Below the pieces are notes generated by a model that saw only the letters and a list, made by a program, of their open reading frames with translations, made no database searches and was not told the origin of the DNA. A program made the position numbers and the translations under genes. Below, one piece after another: positions 34,801 through 41,034 of a DNA stretch of 64,000 bases; position 1 is the first letter of the stretch, and every line of letters starts with the position of its first letter. This DNA is from Antedon mediterranea (taxonomy: Eukaryota > Echinodermata > Crinoidea > Comatulida > Antedonidae), in contig NC_092674.1 in NCBI RefSeq assembly GCF_964355755.1, positions 23,276,001 to 23,340,000 on the forward strand. Direction: 5' to 3'.

Positions 34801-36431
34801 ATATATATATCATATTCCATGAATTAAAAAGTCTTGTATATTGAATACTGTATATATTATGGATATGGTTAATTTCAGTATATGTCGTACTATGTATAAG
34901 AGCTTGGCACAAGAAGTACAGGAGGCTGAGATAGATCATATTGACCCAACAGCTATCATTAAGAAATCAGTTTCCAAAAGGTAAGATGACACCAAAGGTC
35001 ACACTACTGATTCCCAGTGCTGTATCTCCACATACTATCTAGTTCCGAAGTATCATAGGACTATTTGGTAATACAGCATCTCATTTATATCAAATATGGT
35101 GCCTGTATCAGGTAAGGTTAGGTTTATAATTAGGTTACTACTAGATACATGTCAAACACATGTGATGTATTACCAAATATTTATATGAAACCTCGAAAAT
35201 AGATACAGTACTGAGAAACAGCTGAGGCCACAGACAATTAATCTCTTTCCATTCTGGGCACGTCTTGTAATAGTATTCACGTTGTGTTAGATCTTCATCA
35301 CCTCATCTTCCAGGATCCCATTTTGACCTCTCTGTTTCTTGATAAAGGGTATAAAAAGACTGTTTTGTGTTTATTACAGGTTAAACGAAACTTCTCGTTT
35401 GTTGGGAAGACTAATGAAACGTAAGAAACCTATTGGAGCTGGTGGAAGTGAAGAGCATGTACCAACGGCTCGTAAGTTCCTTAAAGTGTTATTTCTAGTA
35501 TTTTATTGAGTGGTCGCGGTTAAGACAGTTGAATCATAGCCTTAATATGGCAAGGGTTCGAGGCTCACTCGCTTCATGGTTTTGGTGGTAGAGTTTTCTT
35601 GGAAGGACTATAATCTATAGGTCCATGAGTGTACACAAAATGATTGTGTGCACTATATAAAGAACATCTTTCGAGATGAGTAGGTAGCCACTGTGAACAG
35701 ACAAGAGAGCGTCAGAATTGGCAGCACTGACATGACGCTCGTGTGACGATTAGCGGATAAGAAATGTAGTTGAAAAGTGTTTTCATATTCCTCAGTGTCA
35801 TGAGCAATGAATGGCGCTATACAACTGTCTACATTACATTACATACATTGACGTTTTTCTTACTTTGGACAATACCTCTGTTTTTCTTTGAAGTCTTCTT
35901 TAAATAAATACTGATAATTTTTTGTTTTTTTTAGATGGTTACGCATTCTCACAAGAAGAGCATGGAGTAATTACGCAGGTATTTAAAACCGCTTTTTACG
36001 TTTCTTTAGAGATTGTTGAATTACTACTTACTGCAGGTTTGTTCATACAAAAAATGTAAATGTGGGGAAATCATGACTCGCAGCCTACTGGGCTAAATTG
36101 CACGCAGGTGTGGACGACACATACATTAACTTTCTTCTTCTTTGTGTCATACAGCTTCCACTAAACAGCGCTTATTTAACTGATAGCATAAAGCTCTATC
36201 TACACTATCAAACTTCATGTGACAAAAAAAGTGTGATGTGCCCAAATATGGTAGCGATATGATATCATCGTTTTTTTTGTAACATCAAGTTTGGTAGTGT
36301 AGACAGACATAAAGAATCTTTTTGTTGCGTTTTAGTAAGTATTAATTAAATTTTACAATTTACAATTTCAGTCGGAGGTTATTCGGGCATATGACACAAC
36401 CAAGCAGCCACACAATGATGTCAGTTCGTGA
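1825..36431 (+). CDS. ATP8A: ATP8A-type phospholipid-transporting P4-ATPase, 33 coding exons
   Basis: Predicted catalytic subunit of an aminophospholipid flippase, which uses ATP to move phosphatidylserine (and phosphatidylethanolamine) to the cytoplasmic leaflet of plasma, Golgi and endosomal membranes with a CDC50 (TMEM30) partner. Joining 33 exons gives one frame of about 1202 residues; mammalian ATP8A1/2 are about 1150-1190. Visible landmarks: DGET (237-240) in the actuator domain, PISL (406-409) in M4, the phosphorylation site DKTGT with Asp459, KGAD in the nucleotide-binding domain, TGDK (718-721), GDGANDVS (833-840), an M5 lysine (about 898) equivalent to the ATP8A2 residue affecting lipid affinity, and a C-terminal HGYAFSQ matching the ATP8A GYAFS autoinhibitory motif. 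The closing [11 protein letters not shown] is typical of ATP8A rather than ATP8B, 9, 10 or 11. Nothing appears broken. The N terminus (1-102) is poorly conserved and may be alternatively spliced. ATP8A1 versus ATP8A2 cannot be decided; it is probably the single invertebrate pro-orthologue. Confidence 0.95.
1850..3674. other. ATP8A: ATP8A intron 1
   Basis: AT-rich; I see no exon or recognisable element. Confidence 0.5.
3675..3731 (+). CDS. ATP8A: ATP8A exon 2, cassette A (residues 9-27)
   Basis: TATAG acceptor and GTACAA donor, phase 1 at both ends. Encodes an acidic, low-complexity stretch that starts GSVQ and ends FIQ. It resembles the next exon in sequence, length and phase, so the two look like a duplicated exon. 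Either can be skipped without changing frame. Confidence 0.7.
4836..4898 (+). CDS. ATP8A: ATP8A exon 3, cassette B (residues 28-48)
   Basis: CTAG acceptor and GTACCG donor, phase 1 at both ends, 63 nt. Again begins GSVQ and ends YIQ, as in exon 2. Whether both cassettes are used together or as alternatives cannot be told from sequence. Confidence 0.65.
5796..5810 (+). CDS. ATP8A: Candidate 15-nt microexon in ATP8A
   Basis: TCCGCTTTGCTGGTG is flanked by CTAG and a strong GTAAG donor. A branch-point-like TGCTAAC and a pyrimidine-rich run lie just upstream. It starts and ends in phase 1 like its neighbours, so inclusion would add five residues (VRFAG) in frame. Not counted in the 1202-residue model. 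Confidence 0.35.
6421..6583 (+). CDS. ATP8A: ATP8A exon 4 (residues 49-102)
   Basis: Hydrophilic N-terminal tail rich in Ser, His and Arg, leading to TNRV. With the next exon this forms the [16 protein letters not shown] segment just before M1, matching the conserved P4-ATPase entry region. Confidence 0.85.
7503..7602 (+). CDS. ATP8A: ATP8A exon 5 (residues 103-136), start of M1
   Basis: Encodes KYTFLTFIP, then [20 protein letters not shown], the conserved cytosolic helix and first membrane segment of P4-ATPases. Ends in phase 0. Confidence 0.92.
7773..7905. mobile_element. GCTCTGTCTACACT MITE, degenerate copy
   Basis: Retains the left end with an insertion-like change, the AAACTAGTTTGAC block and the ATGACATCATCATGTCC core; the right terminus is not recognisable. 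Confidence 0.55.
8076..8134. repeat. TTATCA microsatellite
   Basis: Short run of alternating TTATCATTATCA and TTTGTTATCA units in ATP8A intron 5. Confidence 0.75.
10489..10587 (+). CDS. ATP8A: ATP8A exon 6 (residues 137-169), M1-M2
   Basis: Encodes [19 protein letters not shown] and KEIIEDF, near-identical to the M1-M2 loop and M2 of vertebrate ATP8A. Exactly 33 codons. Confidence 0.95.
10791..10836 (+). CDS. ATP8A: ATP8A exon 7 (residues 170-184)
   Basis: Encodes [15 protein letters not shown], the start of the actuator domain after M2 (vertebrate counterpart KRHKADNAVN). Phase 0 to phase 1. Confidence 0.9.
11878..12031. mobile_element. GCTCTGTCTACACT MITE, reverse orientation
   Basis: Core ATGATGTCATATCACTACCA with AAACTAGTTTGATAGTGTAG at the right end; left end partly decayed. 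ATP8A intron 7. Confidence 0.75.
12735..12840. mobile_element. Small AT-rich inverted-repeat element
   Basis: Shares words with segments near 17013-17140 and 52550-52645: AATTGTATGAGGTGAAA / GAATATAAAACATT. The ends of the better copy (17013) are inverted, so this is probably a short MITE family. Confidence 0.4.
13121..13137. repeat. Poly(C) run
   Basis: About 17 consecutive C in an AT-rich intron. A homopolymer likely to vary and prone to sequencing error. Confidence 0.8.
13545..13710 (-). mobile_element. tRNA-derived SINE family I
   Basis: Read on the minus strand it has a head with GTTGTGGTTTGGTG (box A-like) and TGCTTCAAGTCCTG (box B-like), then AAAGACTTATAATAAGAC in the body. Related copies are at 19270, 27470, 31610 and 50225. 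Confidence 0.65.
14210..14250 (+). CDS. ATP8A: ATP8A exon 8 (residues 185-198)
   Basis: Short actuator-domain exon, [14 protein letters not shown], with a clean pyrimidine tract and GTGAGT donor. Confidence 0.85.
14327..14462. mobile_element. GCTCTGTCTACACT MITE, well preserved
   Basis: One of the cleanest copies: left end AGCTCTGTCTACACTATCAA, right end GATAGTGTAGACAGAGC, with core GGTGATATGACATCATCATG. No coding capacity; presumably moved by a transposase encoded elsewhere. Confidence 0.85.
14480..14765 (+). mobile_element. SINE family II
   Basis: Body CTCCACCCAGGTGTACAAAT and tail TGTGCGCTATAAGAATGACT with ATTATTATT. The same body and a similar tail occur at 33605-33830. The two small ORFs across it are chance. 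Confidence 0.6.
14765..15030 (+). repeat. CCTCCGCC-type dispersed repeat
   Basis: Contains TATTTTTGTCTGAGATA, GTTAGCAGGATCAAAAC, GATAGACATGTGGTCACGGA and the 3' block AACTCTCTGATTGCTCTTGT. Related segments at 24045-24715 (reverse), 49370-49465 and 61030-61400. Class unknown. Confidence 0.6.
15776..15849 (+). CDS. ATP8A: ATP8A exon 9 (residues 199-222)
   Basis: Actuator domain; [20 protein letters not shown] matches the P-type GD(F/I)V...FPADLI block. Donor GTAAAA, phase 2. Confidence 0.93.
16189..16392 (+). CDS. ATP8A: ATP8A exon 10 (residues 223-290), DGET
   Basis: Carries [19 protein letters not shown]. The DGET loop (residues 237-240) drives dephosphorylation of the aspartyl-phosphate. 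Confidence 0.96.
16712..16989 (+). CDS. ATP8A: ATP8A exon 11 (residues 291-383), M3
   Basis: [16 protein letters not shown] and [11 protein letters not shown] end the actuator domain; the hydrophobic segment around [16 protein letters not shown] is M3. Its third-codon GC content is higher than in most exons of this gene. Confidence 0.95.
17013..17140. mobile_element. Small inverted-repeat element with ATAAACATT ends
   Basis: TGAATGTTTATGAGTGCAAT at the left is mirrored by ATTGCACGAATATAAATAAA then ACATTCATT at the right. Related to 12735-12840 and 52550-52645. Probably a MITE. Confidence 0.5.
17244..17475. repeat. 21-bp minisatellite, 11 copies
   Basis: Eleven copies of ATGAAATTCAAAGACCATATA and variants (AACGGCC, AGCGGCC, AATGGCC). 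Because 21 is a multiple of three and no copy has a stop in several frames, it makes three overlapping ORFs on both strands. These are by-products, not genes. ATP8A intron 11. Confidence 0.95.
18039..18203. mobile_element. GCTCTGTCTACACT MITE
   Basis: Left end AAGCTCTGTCTACACTATCA with AAACTAGTTTG; right end TTTGATAGTGTAGACGGCTC. Two near-tandem copies (this and 18591) flank exon 12. Confidence 0.83.
18325..18452 (+). CDS. ATP8A: ATP8A exon 12 (residues 384-426), M4
   Basis: Encodes [21 protein letters not shown] replaces the PEGL of ion pumps and is the P4 signature of the lipid path. Confidence 0.96.
18591..18764. mobile_element. GCTCTGTCTACACT MITE, longer core
   Basis: Has an extra copy of the internal ATATGGTAGTGATATGCC unit. 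Right end TTTGATAGTGTAGACAAGGC. Confidence 0.8.
19270..19425 (+). mobile_element. tRNA-derived SINE family I
   Basis: Box A-like TGGCTTGGTGG and box B-like GGGTTGAAGTCCCG spaced as in a tRNA, then a body with AATTACAATTCCCC. The tRNA-like head does not fold into a proper tRNA by eye, so it is not called as a tRNA gene. Confidence 0.7.
19617..19773. mobile_element. GCTCTGTCTACACT MITE, reverse orientation
   Basis: Left CTCTGTCTACACTGTCAAAC, core ATGATGATGTCATATCACTA, right GATAGTGCAGACAGAG. It ends about 50 bp before exon 13. Confidence 0.82.
19822..19988 (+). CDS. ATP8A: ATP8A exon 13 (residues 427-481), DKTGT
   Basis: Encodes [20 protein letters not shown] and the rest of DKTGTLTCN; Asp459 is the phosphorylated residue. 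Also includes the conserved [10 protein letters not shown]. Confidence 0.97.
20096..20274. mobile_element. MITE with about 28-bp terminal inverted repeats
   Basis: Left end ACGCCAATTTACACAGACGA and right end complement ACGGCCAATTTACACAGACG pair along about 28 bp with very few mismatches. The 179-bp body has no ORF. A flanking TAA may be the target duplication. Unlike the other families here. Confidence 0.75.
20730..20796 (+). CDS. ATP8A: ATP8A exon 14 (residues 482-504)
   Basis: Nucleotide-binding domain; [14 protein letters not shown] matches the F.D..LLENL block. The variable insert found before this block in vertebrates is short here. Confidence 0.88.
21079..21264. mobile_element. pogo/Tc1-like MITE with TA target duplication
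   Basis: Ends CAGTCAACTCTCCCAATACC and its inverted complement, flanked on both sides by TA (21077-21078, 21265-21266). 186 bp, non-coding. A decayed relative starts near 48780 with CTCTCCCAATACCAGAC. Confidence 0.85.
21388..21533. mobile_element. GCTCTGTCTACACT MITE
   Basis: AAGCTCTGTTTACACTATCA at the left and GATAATGCAGACAGAAC at the right; core GTAGTGATACTGATGTCATT. Confidence 0.78.
24045..24715 (-). repeat. CCTCCGCC-type dispersed repeat, reverse
   Basis: On the minus strand it reads TACCTCCGCCAAGGAGGTAT, then TGTTTGTTAGCAGGATTATT, then AGATATGTGGTCAAGGACC. A second TACCTCCGCC-like end lies near 24060, so two copies or one copy with inverted ends may be present. Confidence 0.55.
25030..25548. 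repeat. 119-128 bp satellite, about 4 copies
   Basis: Units start at about 25032, 25160, 25279, 25407 and 25535 with ACAGTATATATAAATGCTGT, then GATCTCAAATGGAGATACAA and AAAACAGGCAGAAAAAT. Period changes reflect loss or gain of AAAACAATA. It stops about 40 bp before exon 15. Confidence 0.92.
25587..25692 (+). CDS. ATP8A: ATP8A exon 15 (residues 505-539)
   Basis: Encodes [16 protein letters not shown] and YQASSP. It follows a 4.8-kb intron whose last 560 bp are a tandem repeat. Confidence 0.95.
25992..26131. mobile_element. GCTCTGTCTACACT MITE, left end missing
   Basis: Starts inside the element at AGTGTGATGTGCCCAAATAT; the right end TTTGATAGTGTAGACAGAGC is intact. About 55 bp before exon 16. 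Confidence 0.8.
26187..26269 (+). CDS. ATP8A: ATP8A exon 16 (residues 540-567)
   Basis: Starts DEGALVKAA, completing the conserved SPDEGALV block of the nucleotide-binding domain. Confidence 0.94.
26315..26459. repeat. 16-bp minisatellite, 9 copies
   Basis: CGTGTTAAACATTAAA repeated nine times (last copies GTTTAAC). It makes up most of the 214-bp intron between exons 16 and 17 and abuts the polypyrimidine tract. Confidence 0.94.
26484..26533 (+). CDS. ATP8A: ATP8A exon 17 (residues 568-583)
   Basis: [16 protein letters not shown]. Only about 25 bp separate this exon from a 16-bp minisatellite that fills the preceding intron. Confidence 0.92.
26622..26778. mobile_element. MITE with AAGCTTGATTCCCACTAG ends
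   Basis: Left end GCTTGATTCCCACTAGAGAT is matched by the inverted right end CTAATAGGAACCAAGCTTTA. The left end of a relative is seen near 43828 (AAAGCTTGATTTCCACTAGT), and a right end near 15620. Confidence 0.6.
27053..27165. mobile_element. pogo-like MITE with TA flanks
   Basis: Left CAGTAGAACTTCC, right GGGGTCTACTG, with TA on each side (27051-27052, 27166-27167). 113 bp, related to 281-413 and 44659. Confidence 0.65.
27260..27414 (+). CDS. ATP8A: ATP8A exon 18 (residues 584-635), KGAD
   Basis: Encodes [28 protein letters not shown] and [12 protein letters not shown] holds the lysine that contacts the adenine ring. The start was set by reading phase and may be off by two bases. Confidence 0.92.
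27470..27690 (+). mobile_element. tRNA-derived SINE family I
   Basis: GTGGAGTTGGTGGTTATGAT, box B-like GGGTTCAAGTCCTG, body ATTACAACTCCACACCCAAA and AGACTTGTAATAAGTCTTTG. The 92-residue ORF overlapping it is a by-product. Confidence 0.7.
28025..28077 (+). CDS. ATP8A: ATP8A exon 19 (residues 636-653)
   Basis: [18 protein letters not shown], the conserved GLRTL block after the nucleotide-binding loop. Confidence 0.94.
28625..28695. repeat. Short tandem repeat, 3 copies
   Basis: Three copies of ATATTCATTACCTGTA.CCTCATGA (period about 27) immediately before exon 20; the last copy lies next to the acceptor. Confidence 0.8.
28707..28841 (+). CDS. ATP8A: ATP8A exon 20 (residues 654-698)
   Basis: Encodes the W...Y..A...L..R helix and [13 protein letters not shown], the hinge back to the P domain. 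45 codons, phase 0. Confidence 0.95.
29189..29279 (+). CDS. ATP8A: ATP8A exon 21 (residues 699-728), TGDK
   Basis: Encodes GVPETI and [19 protein letters not shown] (718-721) is a P-domain catalytic motif. Confidence 0.96.
29381..29535 (+). CDS. ATP8A: ATP8A exon 22 (residues 729-780)
   Basis: P-domain segment ending ALIVDGK, the conserved ALIIDGKTL block that continues in the next exon. The preceding intron is only 101 bp. Confidence 0.93.
29536..30077. other. ATP8A: ATP8A intron 22
   Basis: Contains the longest intronic ORF (151 residues) but no domain, splice logic or codon signal supports it. Confidence 0.5.
30078..30266 (+). CDS. ATP8A: ATP8A exon 23 (residues 781-843), GDGANDV
   Basis: Encodes [20 protein letters not shown] and [15 protein letters not shown]. 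The two aspartates of GDGANDV coordinate magnesium in the P domain. Confidence 0.97.
30267..30666. other. ATP8A: ATP8A intron 23
   Basis: 400 bp, noticeably less AT-rich than other introns. GGCACACTGAAC near 30327 and GTTTAGCGTGCC near 30569 are weakly inverted, so this may be a decayed mobile element. Confidence 0.35.
30667..30855 (+). CDS. ATP8A: ATP8A exon 24 (residues 844-906), M5
   Basis: Encodes [20 protein letters not shown] and M5, ending [11 protein letters not shown]. The lysine in YKN (about residue 898) aligns with the lipid-affinity lysine of ATP8A2. Confidence 0.96.
30890..30985 (+). mobile_element. SINE/LINE 3' tail fragment
   Basis: GTAAAGCACTTACAAACC, then AGGCGCTATATAAGACTACC and an ATT microsatellite, the tail type shared with SINE family II. 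Confidence 0.5.
31253..31450 (+). CDS. ATP8A: ATP8A exon 25 (residues 907-972), M6
   Basis: FNGFSGQILF-type block (here [14 protein letters not shown]) and [17 protein letters not shown], then [15 protein letters not shown]5-M6 region of the lipid path. Confidence 0.96.
31610..31815 (-). mobile_element. tRNA-derived SINE family I
   Basis: Shares with 50225-50455 the blocks TCATACGCATCCAACAG, CGTGCTTATAAACTAAA and GGATTGGAAGGCAAGCAC, followed by TTAACCACCAAGCTA. On the minus strand these give box A and box B. Confidence 0.75.
32213..32353 (+). CDS. ATP8A: ATP8A exon 26 (residues 973-1019), M7
   Basis: [18 protein letters not shown] is M7; the [12 protein letters not shown] end matches the M7-M8 loop. 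Confidence 0.94.
32405..32620. repeat. Unclassified dispersed repeat, copy 1
   Basis: GACACTGAGCTTGCC, AACAGTCCTTTGATCTTATG, ACAAATACCAACAGTACT, CAGCCACAGATAAACC and ATCCTGTTGTTAGAT recur in order at 41035-41215. A reverse fragment is at 28495-28540. Confidence 0.75.
32943..32999 (+). CDS. ATP8A: ATP8A exon 27 (residues 1020-1038), M8
   Basis: [19 protein letters not shown], matching VVITVCLKAGLET of vertebrates. 19 codons. Confidence 0.92.
33120..33520 (+). mobile_element. Non-LTR retrotransposon 3' end
   Basis: Remnant of a reverse-transcriptase C terminus: [14 protein letters not shown], one frameshift, then [20 protein letters not shown] and LNTLKKLLV with stop. This is the A..WN.LP....A.....FK..L pattern of CR1/jockey-type LINEs. 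A 3' UTR and a TTATTATTATTAT tail follow. Broken by frameshift and 5' truncation. Confidence 0.7.
33605..33830 (+). mobile_element. tRNA-derived SINE family II
   Basis: TTGTGGTGCAGTGTGTTGGA and GTGTTCAAATCCAATG resemble boxes A and B; body CAGGTGTACAAATGGGTACC; tail TTAGGCGCTTCATAAATAC. Confidence 0.68.
33926..34033 (+). CDS. ATP8A: ATP8A exon 28 (residues 1039-1074), M9
   Basis: Membrane segment [18 protein letters not shown] followed by DMSGE, as in vertebrate ATP8A. Confidence 0.94.
34161..34321. mobile_element. GCTCTGTCTACACT MITE, reverse orientation
   Basis: Core GACATGATGATGTCGTATCA, right end TTTGATAGTGTAGACAGAGC; the left end (CGTCTACACTGGCAAAC) is diverged. Confidence 0.82.
34492..34580 (+). 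CDS. ATP8A: ATP8A exon 29 (residues 1075-1103), M10
   Basis: [20 protein letters not shown] is the last membrane segment. Confidence 0.93.
34879..34980 (+). CDS. ATP8A: ATP8A exon 30 (residues 1104-1137)
   Basis: Cytosolic C-terminal tail, [19 protein letters not shown]; matches the TLVDEVQELE segment of ATP8A. Confidence 0.92.
35380..35471 (+). CDS. ATP8A: ATP8A exon 31 (residues 1138-1168)
   Basis: Basic tail ([13 protein letters not shown]) leading to the autoinhibitory motif. Ends in phase 1, with its C completing His in the next exon. Confidence 0.9.
35508..35850 (+). mobile_element. tRNA-Ser/Leu-like SINE family III
   Basis: GTGGTCGCGGTTAAGACAGT resembles the D-arm side of class II tRNAs and AGGGTTCGAGGCTC the T arm. 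The body ends GAATGGCGCTATACAACTGT with an ATTACATTAC tail. A head fragment is at 40800. Confidence 0.65.
35935..35978 (+). CDS. ATP8A: ATP8A exon 32 (residues 1169-1183), GYAFS motif
   Basis: [15 protein letters not shown], the conserved C-terminal regulatory motif that occupies the nucleotide site in ATP8A autoinhibition. Confidence 0.95.
36190..36308. mobile_element. GCTCTGTCTACACT MITE, short form
   Basis: AAGCTCTATCTACACTATCA to TTTGGTAGTGTAGACAGAC. The ATATGGGCACATC part of the core is missing. Confidence 0.8.
36372..36431 (+). CDS. ATP8A: ATP8A exon 33 (residues 1184-1202, stop)
   Basis: [19 protein letters not shown] followed by [11 protein letters not shown] is the typical ATP8A end. 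Confidence 0.95.
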   Translation, partial: SEVIRAYDTTKQPHNDVSS

Positions 36432-39400
36432 TGCTGGGTAACCCACATCAATTATATACTCAAAAGTGCACCAATTGGCACATAATCACTTGTGAGACGT
36501 TGTAATTAATTCATGTAAAGAGAAATGTGAATTTGTTAAATACTGTAAAACTTATAACTGAAAACCAGTACTCTATCACAGTGTACTATTAAACCCTAAA
36601 TGTATAATAAAAATGTACACCATGGAGAAACAAGTACATATATATATTTCTCCATTCTAATACTCATACAACACATTAAGGCTGTTACAATGCCATACCA
36701 AGAAGTAAACGTTTGTACTACTTAATATTTAATTTAATTTTCAGTATTATAAAATATTTGTTTTATGTGTTTATTATTTAAATTATTATATAATGGCCAC
36801 ATATTATATTAGTAAAAAATATAGTGACCAAATATTCTATTCGTAACCATATTATATAATTAACATAAGATAAAGTATAGTTTCAATGATGAGTTTTACA
36901 GTATTCATATTTCCACATAACACAGTGTACAGCGTGTTTCCATGTGTGTCTCTGTTTCTTGTTGCCTCCATACACTTCGTATAAGCGCAAAGAACATACT
37001 AATATAACATTATTTTATTCTAAATGGTTGGTAAGAAAAATAATTATTTTAAAGATTTGAACTATGACCCTTAGTATTTAAAGGGTGTGCACCACGCCCA
37101 GAAAATCACAAAACTAATAGAATATCAATATGCAGATATTGATACAAGACTTTATGTTTTATTCAGAAAAGAAAATGGAATCTTAAACAGTACCCAACAA
37201 AGTGTTCCCATTTAAACAAGGTTGTCACTTGAATTAGGGCTGACACCGTTACAACACAATTTCTTCTTTGTCGTTTCACCAAACTTAACTTATATACAGC
37301 TGATTAACATAATATAGATATTTATTTTTCTAACCTATTCTGTGTGTTTTTGTGTAAACACATTAAATTTACCACAACTCACATATTAATTAATTAATTT
37401 TGTACTTATTTTTATGTTAATTTATGTTAATTAACTCCACCGATTTCAATATATTTTTTATATTACTTTATACCATGATGCACCCTGATTTTGTTCCGGT
37501 ATACATTATTAATATTTATGTACTTAGTTAAATAATATATTATATTGATAACTGAACAATAGGCTGATTAGATAACTTGCCTAAAATGAGTATTAAGTCT
37601 AACTAAAAATGCATTACAATTTTAATTATATTTTTAGTACTAAAGCAATTCATTATCGCATATCTATCATTGGTGGTCTTGTGGTATGGTACCTACCATA
37701 ATTAAATAGAGGCTTTGGTTCAACTCTATATAGATTGCTTCCAATTCAATAAAAAAAAAATTAGTTGGGAACAGAAATCATTAAATGTAAAGCTATTTAT
37801 TACCTCTCATTATTAATAATATTTTATTTCTAATAGTTTTATATAACATCTAAGTAGATTCTTTTCATTTGATTCAGATTGAATGAAAGGTACATTTGAT
37901 TGAAATTTAAAGTTATATTTATATTTTTTTTTAAATAATATCTAAAGAAGGTATTTACCATTTATTAATTTCATCGTTATTCAAAAGAGCAAAATTGTAA
38001 CCAGAATCCACCATTGTTAAGTGAAACCATGTCATTTTGGTCTTCCGGCTGGCTTTATAAAACAACACTCTCGAGAGCCAAGCATTGTTGTTATGTTGTT
38101 GTTAATGAAGGTTGCGTTGTCTGTTCTACCGCTGATTTAATATAAATACGCTTGTGAGCGTACAAATAGAGACACACAATCATCCAATCAAATAACAGGA
38201 GTCTATTTAGGTGTAATATAATTTGTTTTATGAGGTGTATGAAATGTACTTGTGTGCTAAAGATTATTGTGCAGTAGTTAGGATGACAATATATGTATAT
38301 AAGTTAGCACAATAGGAAGCATGATAATCAATCTACAAAATTAAAGAGAGAGACAAGGTAAGATATTAAATCCATCTCCCGAAATAGTAACAATGTTCTT
38401 TAAAAACACAGGTGTTTGTAAGGTTGGTTAGTATGCAAATTTATGTCAATAGAAATATTTACATACATAAGCAAGAAATGAACAGTATTTGGTATATGTT
38501 TTAAATTTATTTATTTATTTAATTATTTTTCACTTTAAATATGTGACATACCATATAATGTATGATATTATTTATATGTTTTTAATAATATCTGTAATTT
38601 TAAACAGCATGTACAGGCCAAATATGTAAAAATTATTTTAATTATGGAATACGTAATGCAATGTGTGTGTAGATCAATTTATATGTATATTGGAAAATAT
38701 TTTTAAAGGATAGTGTGTAGCAGTCTCAGTTGTTTGGATTTTTAAAAAGATTTATCTCCTCAGGAGTACGGTAAGATAAACAATTCAACAAGAATTAATT
38801 AATTAATTAATATAAATTATTGTTCTTTATTTCGAAATTATTCTTCTTCCTTTATTATGAACGCTGAAAAACATAATTACAAAAGAAAGAAAAGAAAATG
38901 TTATTGTTTTCAGAGTTTAGTCTTGTTTATTTCAAAGACAGGTCTCCAATTAGAGACCGCCATCTGTTTTGTGATCTTGTAAAATGAAAAGTTCACACAG
39001 ATGGATGAACTTTGACATGAAAAGATTTTTAATTTGGAGGGGAGTTATCTACCTGTACCACAAACAAGGGACAACAGTATTTAGTTTTCACCTGGTTATT
39101 CAAATTCAAGATTATCCAATTTATTTTTTCCAAATGTTTAAAATGGAAAATAAAATGAGTACACTTTATTTAAAATGAAATGAAATAAACTAATTTCAAT
39201 AACATAAACAAAATGATTCTTTTTGAAATGTTTACTCTTAACCACTATATTCTTGCCATTTCAGGACCACTAGCAATATTTTAATGAACAAGGTATCACC
39301 ACGAACTGTGCAAAGCTTTTATTCTTTTGTATTGTATATGTGCACAGCAGTAGCATGCAGGTTTTAATTTCAAGTATTATTGTATTACATTTACAATTAG

Positions 39401-40501
39401 CTTTAAATTTTATTAATTAATTTATACCACTGTGTTATACATGTATGCAATTAGTGCATTATAATTATTTTATTAAAGGAATGTAGCTCTTGTTTATTTC
39501 TAATAGTGGACCAATTTTTCAGTTTATTATTTGAACCAATTTGGAGAAACAGTTCCCCTTTTTCTGATAAAAAGGAACTCTGTGTATAAACAATCGTTTG
39601 TACCGGCTTGCTTGAGGAAAGATTTCTAAGGGTATAGCAAGGGACCAAATACAATGTCTTGTTTTTGGCTACTTAAGCACAAAAATGATTATTCATGTTG
39701 CATTGCAATGAAATTATTTTTAGAGGCTTTGAATGTAAAGCAAGTGTTTAGTAAGATATTAATAATACAGTACTTAAGTTTTAGTATTTATTATTTTAAT
39801 TTAAATAAAAGAAGTGCTGTAGCAGTATTAAGCTGATAAATGTAAATTGCTGTACGGCACTAAAGGTTCCCAAATGTGTCATGTTTTTGTGAGATTTAAT
39901 AGTTTCTATGGTCATTTTACTTGATTGTCACCAAAGTTAAAAGTGACTTTATGACGAATGTCTCTCAAAATTCAATCAATCAAAGAGAGTGTAGTGTAAA
40001 ATAATCTCACCCAATGGTTGATTGTTTAAAATAATTTTAATTTGAATAGGATGGAGTCGCCTTCCATTACATGGATTTTTCTTTGCTCTTTCATGATTTT
40101 CTTCAGTCTTAAAATATCAATCAATCAATATACATACATTATGCCTCAGTGAGACTTTATTCTAAATACTTGTTATTCTTCTAATATATTTGAAATCTGA
40201 TGAATGTATTTCATAAGATATTTTAAGTATGTTTAGTTTATTATGTTGGATATGTGCTGAAATCAAACAACTTTGAACATCGTAGATATGGATAAATAGA
40301 GGCTGTATTAGTTGTGTTTGTATGTTGAAATGTTCACCTTGTTATAGTGAACAATCACGGTTATTGTTAGATGAACAATATACTGTAAGAAAGAATGTTA
40401 TATTAAACAGTAGGTTGTCATGTTAATATTTGTCTTTATCGTGTAACTTGTATTAAGTTTTTCAAACTTTTGAAAACCAGACTTGCAAGAAAACTGCCTT
40501 A
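36432..40501. other. Intergenic, downstream of ATP8A
   Basis: Very AT-rich. Likely begins with the ATP8A 3' UTR. No supported gene; small ORFs at 38984, 39451 and 39654 have no recognisable domain. Confidence 0.5.
36606..36611 (+). promoter_or_regulatory. Candidate poly(A) signal for ATP8A
   Basis: AATAAA about 175 nt after the ATP8A stop. Other AATAAA-like hexamers occur further on (for example near 37748), so a longer 3' UTR is possible. Confidence 0.4.
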
Positions 40502-40657
40502 AAGTTCTGTCTACACTATCAAACTAGTTTGACATCAAAAGTGTGATGTGCCCAAATATGTTAGTGGAATGCCCAAATATGGTAGTGATAATTATCATGT
40601 TCATATATGGGCACATCACATTTTTTGTCAAATAAAGGTTGGTAGTGTAGACAAGGT
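40502..40657. mobile_element. GCTCTGTCTACACT MITE
   Basis: AAGTTCTGTCTACACTATCA with AAACTAGTTTGACATC; right GGTTGGTAGTGTAGACAAGG. Confidence 0.82.
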
Positions 40658-40799
40658 CTTTTGAAGAAACAGATTGAGGAATCCAGAAGACAAGGTGGTA
40701 GGACAAGATAATGTTCATTGACAAGGTCAAGATGAATCCTAAATGACTGTGAATAGGTAGAAGGTCAAAGTCATTTGCAAGTCACTACAGTGGCCGAAA

Positions 40800-40860
40800 A
40801 GTGAGTGGCCGAGTGTTTAAGACAGTTGAACCATATAAACTACATAGCCATAAAATGTTG
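40800..40860 (+). mobile_element. SINE family III head fragment
   Basis: GTGGCCGAGTGTTTAAGACA is close to a tRNA-Ser/Leu 5' half; the rest is lost. Confidence 0.5.
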
Positions 40861-41034
40861 TCAGCTTTAATTATTTGATACTACTACTTTTTGATATCTA
40901 TTTGTGACAGACTATATTATGTGTTAGCGCTTCCATGTTTATTTTATTTTTTTTATTTTTTATTTATTCATTTCCCAACCAACAGTGAGCTCATGGTTCA
41001 CCACTTACAGGAGGGAACATTATTAACTATTATA

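Noticed and set aside
35508-35580. tRNA-Ser/Leu gene
   Set aside because: Only box-like segments remain, no full cloverleaf, and the sequence continues into a SINE body.
38984-39836. Small ORFs of 60-67 residues downstream of ATP8A
   Set aside because: No domain, no splice context, AT-rich composition; more likely 3' UTR or intergenic noise.
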